In this document: positions 52,601 to 60,900 of the stretch, piece by piece | Layout: every line of letters begins with the position of its first letter | Numbering within the stretch: the stretch's first letter is position 1 | Program-made: the position numbers and the translations under genes | Source of the DNA: Caldilinea sp. CFX5 | GTDB taxonomy: Bacteria > Chloroflexota > Anaerolineae > Caldilineales > Caldilineaceae | Length of the DNA stretch: 64,000 bases | NCBI GenBank assembly: GCA_021405325.1 | Contig: QWII01000025.1 | Coordinates: 117,728 to 181,727, forward strand | Reading direction: 5' to 3' | Notes under the pieces: generated by a model | Seen by the model: the letters and a program-made list of their open reading frames with translations, nothing else | The model's database searches: none | Told to the model about the DNA's origin: nothing

Positions 52601-53826
52601 ATGCGCCGGTTCCCATCATCGACGGCGTGATCGAAGGCGAACGCATCCCCTACACCAAAACCATCACCTTGCTGGGGTTGGGGCTGGACGCCGAAGACGG
52701 CGGCATCCCGGCGGACAAATTAAGCTGGACGATCAGCGGCCCGACCGCCGCCAGCGGGACCGGCACGCAACTCGCCCTGACCCGCCTGGCCCCCGGCAGC
52801 TACACGGCCACCCTGACGGCCACCGACAAAGATAACCAGACCGGCGCCGCAACTCGCCACTTTGAAGTGCTGCCGTTGGTCGTCGCCGATCGCACCGAGC
52901 CGACGCTGGATGGCGCTTGCGCCGATGCCGGTTACACCAGCGCCGCGTCCGTGGTCATTGCCATGCCCAGTGGGCAGGCGCCACGCGGCTGGTTGCTCCA
53001 TGCCGGCGGTAAGCTCTACGCCTGTTTTGTCGATCTCCAACTGGCGGCGGCCAATGCCCCGACCATGACGCTGACGCTGCGCTTTGATGTCGATAACAGT
53101 GGCGGTAACGCCGTGCAGGCCGGGGATCTCGGCTTTGGCGTTGACCAGGAAGGCGTTCCCTATCAACTGACGGCGGCCAATGGTACGCTGCAAGTGACGC
53201 TGGCGCCCCAATTAGGTTATAGCGCCGTGGTTGGCCGCAATGCCAATGGTTGGAGCGCCGAACTGGCGCTGGATGAAGCGCTGCTGGGCGGTTGGAATCA
53301 TGGTGTGCGTATTCTCTTCAGCCACACCGGCGTCGATGCGCTGCTGGCTGCCGGTGCCACCGCCGCCAACGGTCTCTGGCCGGAGACGGGCAACCGCACG
53401 CAACCGGCGACCTGGGCCGCGGCCTATCTCGGTACACCGGCTGCGCCGGCCAACCAGGCCCCCACCGCCAATGCCGGCGCCGATCTCTATGAAAATGTCG
53501 CCGTCACCAAGACGATTGGTCTGGATGGCAGCGGCAGCGTTGACCCCGACGGCAACACCCTCATCTACCGTTGGACGCAAGTTGCCGGCCCCACCGTCAC
53601 GTTGACGGGCGCCAACAGCGCCACCCCCAACTTCCAGGTGACACCGGTAGCGACGGCGACCACGCTACGCTTCCAACTGGTGGTGAATGACGGCGCGGCC
53701 AACAGCCCGGCGGACGAAGTGGTGGTGAATCTGCTGCCCACCGCGCGCCCACATACGCCCAAGACCTTCACGCCGACCGATCTGAAGGTCTCGACCAATG
53801 TCTACCTGCCCTTGATTCAACGGTAA
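49609..53826 (+). CDS. giant secreted metzincin-like metalloprotease with PKD-type domains
   Basis: 1405 residues, ATG 49609 with GGAAGGA upstream and a signal peptide to about residue 28 (LLALAALWTLTGVAFA). Residues of about 30-375 look like a six-bladed beta-propeller (repeats such as ALVWLTDDARLFRF, QWLYYVTGSGKQIDRI). The protease core has HELGHNYGREH with zinc ligands His679, His683, His689 and catalytic Glu680, and a Met-turn GDLMSYATTRW (Met744), the metzincin signature. After it come Ig/PKD-like domains (ADKDNQTG..., NQAPTANAGADLYENVAVTKTIGLDGSGSVDPDGN). It ends in NVYLPLIQR, a short hydrophobic-basic tail seen in other exported proteins of such bacteria. Secreted or surface-bound protease; substrate unknown. 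Confidence 0.88.
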   Translation: MKRWQRFTWRMLLALAALWTLTGVAFAETIITDDDGVSEFELYQNGLYWWSAAGRCNGEFLHDATIRLRNTLSSNSNKNLLRDCNDLPRPVDNVVRDDSYLYFFHNGQLSRKALNATEQDAPQPLAQAPALPANANSANLALAEGKLYWSVFNSQSNNSTIFRMPADGSQAPTIVSTAQRRITKLAWRRYTDSNSQSQEALVWLTDDARLFRFRIGSAGVPQELTSGVADFAIHTHIVLFSSTTSIYAAIGSEAVSPSSTAGKVLQINLDNGNQSTIYNATGHDQVFAVTTDSTAGVNSPTRNIYIAVAGVGCGDVLCTIGNTAIYRHALPANVNNWQLIVASGVGSTLRSDNQWLYYVTGSGKQIDRIKTDAPALELDIKADGVEIVQVVQSLNQDVKLVANKPTFARGYAHLAKNTTGKTDWLPQATLRGFLNGTELPGSPLTALNSVNLDTTSDINVLRNSLTRSYLFRLPDSWVKNAGSLTVEFKVDPMGTLPETASTADNKIGLKAAATIVKKEDTCLDFVRMHTATTISANPTGLTAIVARAKTLLPVQEFQVRTANTRISKPVFHVDIECWGPFCVPVPYVTDEPFTMANDKSWAMALLTIWDTFHSDFGSCSDSHLVGMVHPSEGGFNGLGLTTFSNDLMVRMEPGAFPDNTMTNPVLAINTPYGGRTLAHELGHNYGREHVDQTASSLNCGGSTPAGPDSNYPYDTCTIGAANTYNGFDTQSQTLVLPTTAGDLMSYATTRWTSKYTWDAILAEVEASSAGVQASAVQVSNAPMLLVTGLVTPTQGTGRFDTFYLLPDGAAPQTELIKQLSAILQAAAVSADPYLIRQLDANGATLADTQLVIDTAHDDAGPAAPFAQYVPFNAQTKRVQLVQSSKVLAEKSASANAPSLTLQAPVLDPVNQTMALQWLAYDNDNTLTGGFTDVIFFTVQYSPDNGATWYTLLVQYPWLAATVETDLLPGGAQALIRVLASDGFNTTIATSAPFALAKHAPVPIIDGVIEGERIPYTKTITLLGLGLDAEDGGIPADKLSWTISGPTAASGTGTQLALTRLAPGSYTATLTATDKDNQTGAATRHFEVLPLVVADRTEPTLDGACADAGYTSAASVVIAMPSGQAPRGWLLHAGGKLYACFVDLQLAAANAPTMTLTLRFDVDNSGGNAVQAGDLGFGVDQEGVPYQLTAANGTLQVTLAPQLGYSAVVGRNANGWSAELALDEALLGGWNHGVRILFSHTGVDALLAAGATAANGLWPETGNRTQPATWAAAYLGTPAAPANQAPTANAGADLYENVAVTKTIGLDGSGSVDPDGNTLIYRWTQVAGPTVTLTGANSATPNFQVTPVATATTLRFQLVVNDGAANSPADEVVVNLLPTARPHTPKTFTPTDLKVSTNVYLPLIQR

Positions 53827-53858
53827 TCGTTTTGCCGCAACAAGCCACAGGTTAACCC

Positions 53859-54004
53859 GTCCCGTAGGGATGCCTGAGTTTAGGAACAAACAGCGTAACG
53901 ACTAAGCTTCCGCCCGCTCCTAGCCGGTCCGTGACCGGCTAGGAGCAGATTGGGAATTACCAAGCATCAGCATTTTTGCCTAAATTCATGCGTCCCTACG
54001 GGAC
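53859..54004. repeat. 146-bp nested palindromic element, MITE-like
   Basis: Outer imperfect 26-bp arms (53859-53884 and 53979-54004, GTCCCGTAGGGA...TTTAGG) enclose a perfect inner hairpin (53916-53929 / 53933-53946, GCTCCTAGCCGGTC). It begins 32 nt after the metzincin-like stop. The outer core is repeated at 45025-45039 and the inner core at 61262-61300. No gene is evident in the 375-nt gap 53827-54201. Confidence 0.75.
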
Positions 54005-54134
54005 AAAGAAAGGGGCGCCTACCCCAATTTGTAATATTATTGCAATATGTAAGCTCACCGCAAGCAGGTGGCAAGCCAAAGTATGTTACAATGGCAACGA
54101 TTGATGCTTTTCGAAAACTCAGGGTGCCGCAATC

Positions 54135-54167
54135 ACAAACCAGGTTTCTTCCAGAAACCTGGTTTGT
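54135..54167. repeat. hairpin before the second BTAD regulator
   Basis: 15-bp arms (54135-54149, 54153-54167; core AAACCAGGTTTCT) with a TCC loop, ending 34 nt before the chosen start. Close in sequence to the terminator at 11216-11248, so one dispersed palindrome family is used at different sites; here it could attenuate the regulator. Confidence 0.8.
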
Positions 54168-54201
54168 TGCGCAGCCGTTGCGGCCTAAGGAAACCAAGCC
54201 A

Positions 54202-57200
54202 TTGTCAGATCACATGTTGCAAATCTACCTGTTTGGGCCGTTGCGTTTACGCTATCAAGAGCAGCCGCTAAAATTTGCCGCCCTGCCCAAGACTTTGCCG
54301 CTCCTGGTCGATCTGCTGCTCAACCGCACCAAGCCCATTCCCCGCACAACCCTGGCCTTTACCCACTGGCCCGATTGCAGCGAAGCCGCAGCGCGCAGTA
54401 ATTTACGCCGGCACCTGTATGAATTACGGCGCGTCCTGCCCACGGCGGACGACGACCGCCCCTGGTTGCTGGTCGATAACAATACGGTGCAGTGGAATAG
54501 CCAGGCCGACTATTGGTGTGATGTGGTGGCCTTTGAGGAAGCGGGCGCCGATCTGCCCGGTCTGGCGCAGGCGGTGCAACTCTACACCGGCGATCTGCTC
54601 CCCGAATTGTACGAAGATTGGCTCTTTGGCGTGCGCGAACGGCTGCGTAATCGCTTTTTTGCCCTGCTCGGCCAGTTGCTGACCAGCGCCCAAAGCACTG
54701 GTGACTACCCTACCGCCATTGGCTATGCGCAACAAATCTTACAGCAGGATCCCCTGCGCGAGGACATTGTGCGCGAGTTGATGACCTTGCGTCATGCCAG
54801 CGGCGATCGCGCCGGCGCACTGCAAGAGTACCAACGCTTTGTGCACCGGCTGCGGACCGAACTGGACATTGCCCCTATGGTAGAGACCAGCGCGCTTTAC
54901 GACACGCTGGCGCGCCAGGCCGCTAACCCAACCCCGGTCACAGCGTCCGCGCCAGCAACAGCGGCAGTCGCCGTAACGCCATCATCACCGTCAGCGCCCG
55001 CCGTTGGCGAAACGCAGCCGTTGCATAACCTCGCGGCGCCGTTGACCAGTTTTGTCGGACGCGAGGCGGAAGTCGCGGGCATTCGCGCCCTCCTGACTCG
55101 ACGCGAGAACCAACTCAGGCTCTTAACCCTGACCGGGCCAGGCGGCAGCGGCAAGACACGGTTGGCCGTTGAGGTGGGCTTGCGGCTGGTCAACCTGCCC
55201 CCGCCCCCGTTTGCGCAGGGCATTTACCTGGTGCATTTAGCCGCCGTGACCGATCCGACCCTGGTCCTGCCCACCATTGCCACCACCCTCGGTGTCAAGG
55301 AACAGGGGCATACCCCACTGAGCGAAGCGCTCAAAGGCTGGCTGCGGGAACGCGAACTGCTCCTGATCCTGGACAACTTTGAGCAGGTGACAGCCGCGGC
55401 GGCGGCGCTGACCGAACTCCTGCTGGCCGCCCCGCGCTTGACGCTGCTGGTCACCAGCCGCAAATTGCTCTCGATCTATGGCGAACACGAATTTCCGGTG
55501 CCGCCCCTGGCGCTGCCCGACCCCGAGGCGTGGCGTCAACCGGAACAATTGGCGCAGTCGGCGGCGGTTAACCTTTTTATCACCCGCAGCCGCGCCAGCA
55601 ATCCAACCTTTACCTTGACGCGCGAGAATGCCGCTGCCGTAGCGGAAGTTTGCACCCGGTTGGATGGGCTGCCGTTGGCGCTCGAACTGGCGGCGGCGCG
55701 CAGCAAGCTCTTTACGCCGCCGGCGCTCCTGGCGAAATTGACCCGTGGGCTGGATCTGCTGGTGGGCGCCCAACATGGCCTGGCCGAGCGCCAACGCACC
55801 TTGCGCCAGACCATTGATTGGAGCTACCGCCTGCTCGATCCGCCGGCGCAGCAACTCTTTGCCCGGCTGGCCGTCTTTAGGGGCGAATTTACGCTGGCGG
55901 CGGCGGAAGCGATTATACCGGCAAACGACCAGGAGCGCGCAACGGTGCTGGCAGAGCTGCTCAACCTGCTCAACCAGAGCATGGTGCAACAGGTCGAGCC
56001 GGCCAACCCGGATGAGGCCACGTTGCGCTTTCGGCTGTTGCTCACGCTGCGTGACTATGCGGTGGAACAGTTGCAGGCCCGCGGGGAAGCCGAGCAGATC
56101 CGCCAACGTCACGCCTGCTATTATCTGGCGCAAATGGAGCAAGCTGCGTCAGTACAGGAGTTAGCCAACGAAGGGCACTGGCTGGATCAGATCGCCGCCG
56201 AACTGGACAATTTGCGTGCCGCCTTTGCCTGGGCCTGTCAGCAGGAAGAACAAGCAGAGATGGCCGTGCGGATGGCGATCGCGGCGGTCAGCTTCTGGCT
56301 CAAACGGGGCTATCTGGCCGAAGGACGACGTTGGTTGGCGCAGGCGCTGGCGAAAAGTCAACCCATTGCCGCCGCTTTACAAGCCAAAGCGCACAGCGCC
56401 AACGGGACGCTTGCTTGGTATCAAGAAGAGTATGGCGCGGCGCAGGAACATCTCCAGCGCAGCCTTGCGCTCTGGCAGACATTGGGCGCGGCAGCGGATC
56501 AAGGGGAGATGGCGCGCATCTATCTCTCCTTGGGCGGCATTGCCCGCCAACATAGCAATTATGCTGCGGCAATCGAATATCACACGGCGGCGCTGGCGAT
56601 CCAACGGCAGTTGGATAACCAGCAGGGGATGGCCGACGCGTTACACAACCTGGGGGTGGCGGAAACCTACCTGGGCCATTACCAGGCGGCGCAACAACGC
56701 TTTGCCGAATGTTACGCCATTGATTGTGCGTTGGGCGACCAATGGGGCATGTTCCTCGATTTGAACTCTTGGGGCGTCCTGGAATATATGCAGGGTGCTT
56801 ATACATCCGCCCGGCGCCGGCTGACGGAAGGCGTGGCGATTGCCCGGCGGCTGGGGGCCAAAACGCGACTGGCTTTGTTGCTGACCCATCTGGGCAAAGT
56901 GGCGCTGGCCGAAGCGCACTGGGGCGAGGCGCAGCGTTATTTTCATGAAGCGTTGACGATTGCCGACGAAGTCGCCATCAAGAGCCAACGTTTTGGCGCC
57001 CACCTCGGGCTGGCGCTCCTTCGTCTGCACCAGGAAGATGATGCCGGCGCGTGCAACCATTTGAGCCACTGTTTGACGATCTGGCAGGCTGATCGCAAAC
57101 CCAAAGAACTGCTCTCCTTGCTCGATACGCTAGCGCTCTGCTGGGTGCGGCAGCCGGCGCCCCAACCGGCGCAAACGGTGAAGGCGGTGCAGTTGATCGG

Positions 57201-57378
57201 CTTTGCCCAGGCGCTCCGTGCGCAACAAGCATTACCACCGCGGGAAGTCATCTACCAGCCCCTTTATGAAAAGACGCTGACTTATGCCCACCAGCGCCTC
57301 ACGCCTGAACAATTTACCCTTGCCCATGCCGAAGGTTGCCGGCAGACGATGGATAGGATTGTGGCGTTGGTTGGGTAG
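54202..57378 (+). CDS. BTAD / STAND NTPase / TPR transcriptional regulator (2)
   Basis: About 1058 residues. The frame is open from 53950, but the upstream part crosses a hairpin; TTG 54202 with TAAGGAAA eight nt upstream gives MSDHMLQIYLFGPLRLRY, the natural N-terminus (ATG 54214 is the alternative). Winged helix (LPLLVDLLLNRTKPIPRTTLAFTHWPDCSEAAARSNLRRHLYELR), BTAD to about 235 (QQDPLREDIVRELMTLRHASGDRAGALQEYQRFV), an NTPase with FVGREAEV (about 284), Walker A GPGGSGKT (about 313-320), Walker B LLLILDNFEQ, VTSRKLL, then TPR repeats (e.g. GMADALHNLGVAETYLGHYQAAQQRFAECYAI). Paralogue of the 34955 gene. A SARP/MalT-like activator, possibly controlling the metzincin or the tiny gene downstream. 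The stop codon lies in a palindrome. Confidence 0.92.
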   Translation: MSDHMLQIYLFGPLRLRYQEQPLKFAALPKTLPLLVDLLLNRTKPIPRTTLAFTHWPDCSEAAARSNLRRHLYELRRVLPTADDDRPWLLVDNNTVQWNSQADYWCDVVAFEEAGADLPGLAQAVQLYTGDLLPELYEDWLFGVRERLRNRFFALLGQLLTSAQSTGDYPTAIGYAQQILQQDPLREDIVRELMTLRHASGDRAGALQEYQRFVHRLRTELDIAPMVETSALYDTLARQAANPTPVTASAPATAAVAVTPSSPSAPAVGETQPLHNLAAPLTSFVGREAEVAGIRALLTRRENQLRLLTLTGPGGSGKTRLAVEVGLRLVNLPPPPFAQGIYLVHLAAVTDPTLVLPTIATTLGVKEQGHTPLSEALKGWLRERELLLILDNFEQVTAAAAALTELLLAAPRLTLLVTSRKLLSIYGEHEFPVPPLALPDPEAWRQPEQLAQSAAVNLFITRSRASNPTFTLTRENAAAVAEVCTRLDGLPLALELAAARSKLFTPPALLAKLTRGLDLLVGAQHGLAERQRTLRQTIDWSYRLLDPPAQQLFARLAVFRGEFTLAAAEAIIPANDQERATVLAELLNLLNQSMVQQVEPANPDEATLRFRLLLTLRDYAVEQLQARGEAEQIRQRHACYYLAQMEQAASVQELANEGHWLDQIAAELDNLRAAFAWACQQEEQAEMAVRMAIAAVSFWLKRGYLAEGRRWLAQALAKSQPIAAALQAKAHSANGTLAWYQEEYGAAQEHLQRSLALWQTLGAAADQGEMARIYLSLGGIARQHSNYAAAIEYHTAALAIQRQLDNQQGMADALHNLGVAETYLGHYQAAQQRFAECYAIDCALGDQWGMFLDLNSWGVLEYMQGAYTSARRRLTEGVAIARRLGAKTRLALLLTHLGKVALAEAHWGEAQRYFHEALTIADEVAIKSQRFGAHLGLALLRLHQEDDAGACNHLSHCLTIWQADRKPKELLSLLDTLALCWVRQPAPQPAQTVKAVQLIGFAQALRAQQALPPREVIYQPLYEKTLTYAHQRLTPEQFTLAHAEGCRQTMDRIVALVG

Positions 57379-57418
57379 TTGGTTTCGACAAGCTCAACCA
57401 CCCAACTACCCAACCAAC
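57366..57418. repeat. gene-end hairpin, GGTTGGGTAGTT units
   Basis: Left arm 57366-57382 spans the regulator's last codons and stop; right arm 57402-57418 is complementary. The loop is TTTCGACAAGCTCAACC, matching the loop at 49492-49506. Confidence 0.82.
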
Positions 57419-57427
57419 TCTTTAGCC

Positions 57428-57487
57428 CGCGCGTAGCCGGGTGCGTGACCGGCGTCTGGGGCGCCGGTCACGCACCGGCTACGCGCG
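57428..57487. repeat. long GC-rich hairpin, CGCGCGTAGCCGG type
   Basis: Arms 57428-57454 and 57462-57487 pair with one bulged base (CGCGCGTAGCCGGGTGCGTG on the left). It follows the previous hairpin and precedes the tiny gene by 103 nt, so it may terminate or separate expression of the regulator and the tiny gene. Confidence 0.78.
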
Positions 57488-57590
57488 AAATAGTGTCAAA
57501 CCGACTAACTTCAAATTTCGGACGCGTTTCGGACGCGTACCTGCTATCGTGGAGTGAGACCGCAATCGATTGCAGGAAGGAACGTGTCTG

Positions 57591-57932
57591 ATGTCAACAA
57601 CCGCCCGCATTGCGCCAATGACGCCACAGGAACAGCGCAGTCAACATCTCTTTATTGTTCGCTTATGGCAGGAAGCCGATGCCGTCACCGCCACGGTGCA
57701 ATGGCGTGGCCTGGTCAAACATGTGCTGAGCGAGCAAAATCATTATTTTACCCATCTGCCCGATCTGCTCGCTTTTATCAACGCCATTACCCATCCGGCG
57801 GTGGTCAGTGCGCCGGTGACATCACTCGGCGCGCAATTGCAACCAGAGCAGCGGCAACAACATGCCGATGAAGACGACCACGGCAGCCCCCCAGACGCGC
57901 AAGGTTTCGCGGAGGAAGCCAACCCCCGGTAG
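57591..57932 (+). CDS. tiny RLWQ-motif protein adjacent to a BTAD regulator (paralogue 2)
   Basis: 113 residues from ATG 57591, nine nt after AGGAAGGA. The core HLFIVRLWQEADAVTATVQWRGLVKHVLSEQNHYFTHLPDLLAFIN parallels the small protein at 34600-34818 (RLWQ, Arg, SEQ-H-F, DL-x-F). The last 40 residues are polar and low in complexity, and they overlap the end of the convergent GH3-like gene by about 110 nt, so the true C-terminus could be under weak constraint. Function unknown. Confidence 0.68.
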   Translation: MSTTARIAPMTPQEQRSQHLFIVRLWQEADAVTATVQWRGLVKHVLSEQNHYFTHLPDLLAFINAITHPAVVSAPVTSLGAQLQPEQRQQHADEDDHGSPPDAQGFAEEANPR

Positions 57933-60900
57933 AATGCCCAGGCCATAAAGGATATAGGCGCTCAAGCCGAAAATAGCCGCCCAGAGCATATTTTGCATCA
58001 ACATGGAGCGGGGTAAAATATGAATCTGGAGGATGAGCAGAAAACTGAGGGTGACGAGAATCGTCAGGAACGCGACAATCAGCGTCCGCGGATTCACGCT
58101 CGGTTCGTCCATTTGATCCGTGGCGAGGGGTGTGTTGGCGGGGTTCGCCGCGACCGACGCCGTCACCGGCGCCGTTACGGCGACCGCGACGGGAGGGGTG
58201 TTCTGCACCGTCGTCGTGACCAGGGTAGTCGGCACGCCATTGGCGGCGACCGGCGCGACGGTTGGTTCTTGAATCCGCACGGCAAACGGCGGCGTGGTTT
58301 TCGCCTTGCCAACACTGACCGCGATCAACAGACGCCCTGGGGCCGTGATGATGACCTCTTGGTTGGCGTTGCCATTGCGTGTGGTCGTCGGCGCGACAGG
58401 AATGGTGATATTGCGCGCCTCATCCACCAACTCAAATTCGACCGGCAGACCGTCGGGAACCGGATGGCCGTTGTGATCCAAAATATTACTCACGGCCAGG
58501 CGCAAGGTATCGCCCACCCCGATGACCGGATCAGCGCCATCGGCCATGACAGGCAAGGGGGTGGCATTCTCGCCCACCGCCAATGTCAGGGTCGGCAAGC
58601 GTTGGGGATCAGCCTCTAAGCGCGCCGCCAGGTTATCAAAGCGCGTCCCCGGCACGCTGACAGGCGGGGCGCCCGGTGGTGTGGAGCTGCGAAAGAGGGC
58701 GCGAATCGCGCTTTCCAAAAAGGGTTGTGTTTTGCTATAAACGCCAAAATAAGCGGTCAATTTGCTGATTTCGGTGGCGTCGAGAAAGTAGGGGACATTG
58801 AGCGCCAGGACAATCACCTGCTTGTCACCTAACTGTTCACTCTGTTGGCGGAGAAAGCGTTTCACCACATCGCTGCCGCTATGATTTTCGGGATCAACAT
58901 CCAACATGGCAAAGATAATCCAGTTTGATTCATTGATCAAGCGTTGTAAGCGCTCATTCGGGGTAAGGGTTTCCTCCGGCGCCGCTGCGCCGTCGTCAGC
59001 CAAGGCATCGTTCACCGGGGTAGCGGCCATAGTGGTCAACGTGTCGGTGGCTGTGATTGCGACGTGATTGGGGTCAGCCGTCCCCGCCGCATCCAACAGC
59101 GCCGCCAATTCCACAAAGCTACGGCCATAAATGCGTTCGGGGTCGATCTGACCAGTTGCGCCCGGTTCCGAACCATATAAACGGGTAATGATCGCCTTCA
59201 ACTCTTCGGGACTAAGGGTGGTTTCGGCAATACAACCCACACATTCACTAAAGAGCCGGCTGTCACTAAAGATTAAGAGTTGGTCTTTGGCTTGGGGCGG
59301 ATTGGCAATGACCTCGGAAAGATTTTCGACATCAGGATAGAGCAGGGTAACGGCGGCGCGCGTCACCTGGCTAATGATGTCGGCGGCGGCGGTGCGGTGT
59401 TCGCTCTCTTCGGCAAAGAGCGCCAGATCGCTTGTCCGCCGCAAGACCAGCGCCGGCGGCACCAAAACTTGCGGCGCCAACGCCGGCAAGGCGATTTCCT
59501 CACCGGATTGTTGCGCCACCGGCGGCTGGTACAATCCTAATTTCAGCCGCAGGATGCGTTGCACAGCCTGGTCAACCTGGGCGCGGAATTCGGGGTCGCT
59601 TTCATAGCGATCACGAAAAAACTGGAGTACTTCTTTTAAATGCGCTTTCTCCGTATCCCAGGAGTTATTTGCATCTTGATGCGCCAGGTAGAGCAGATCA
59701 TGGCCGGCTACAAAGGCGTCGAGCGCCACCCGTTTGTAAGAAAATTCGCCGATCGTCGCTTCATAATAGCGCCGAACAGCCGGCAATCCCAGATTATTCG
59801 TCATCATCAGCCCGCCGGCGTCGTACCACTCTCCCAGCCCTTGGTTGGTAATAAAGCGTTTGAGATCGGGATTTAAGCTAACGGGCGTTGTCCGCCCAGG
59901 GGTAAGCCCCTGGAGGGCGCTAAAGCGCATGTGGCTGGTCATTAACCCATCAGCGGCTGCCAAGTCGCCGTCGGCCGTCAGGATCGGCGACACTTGGCGG
60001 GTAACGGTCCGAAAGGGGGGCAACGCCAACTCAGTCAGTTCGTCCAGGCTTTTTTGTACAGTCGCCACCTCCATATCGGGAAAGCGATCAATGTCGCCTT
60101 GTCCGGGGAAATGGCGCGCAATCGTCGCCACGCGGTTGCCGCTGCCCGTATGGACGCCGGCAATGTAGGCGCGGCCCAGTTGGCTTACCCAATAAGGATC
60201 GCCGCCAAAGGAGCAGATCCCCAAGGCGCCAACCGGATCAGTGCGCGGCTCGTCGACCACATCCAGATTGGGGCCTAACAACAAGTTGATCCCCACCGCC
60301 TGCAACTCTTGCCCCACAATGGCGCCAACCGACTGCACCAAGGTTGGGTCCCAGGTCGCGCCCAGCGCCATCTGTGAAGGGAGCGTTGTAAAGCCGCGCC
60401 GCAGCGCACTCTTTGGATACCCATCACCCAGTTGTTCGACCCCAATTAACAAGGGCACGGCCGGCGCCGCGCTAGGCGACAGCGCAACGCTGCCGCTAAA
60501 GGGCAGGGACGATGTCAAGGGCAGGCTCAAGGCTTGTTGCGGCTGCACCAGATTACCATAGGTTAGCGCTTGCAATTGGTTGGTCAGCCGCGCCACCAGG
60601 GCGGGCGTGTCCTCCCCTTTGGTATTGGTAAAATTATGTTTGACCGGGCTTAAGATCACACCGCCGATGCGCTCTTTATAGATCAATTCGACAATATCAC
60701 TATTGCGGCTAATCTGGTTGCCGTCAAAGGTGATGACAAAGAGTTGCCCCACCCGATCGGCCGGCGACATAGCGGCAAAGACCGCGGCAAGATGTTCATT
60801 CATTGCCTGCTGGGCAAGTTGTGCGGCATCGGCAGTGGCGCTTGGCGTTGTCGGCGTCGCCGTCGGTGCGAGCAAAGGTGATGCCCCCTGCGCCCAAAGC

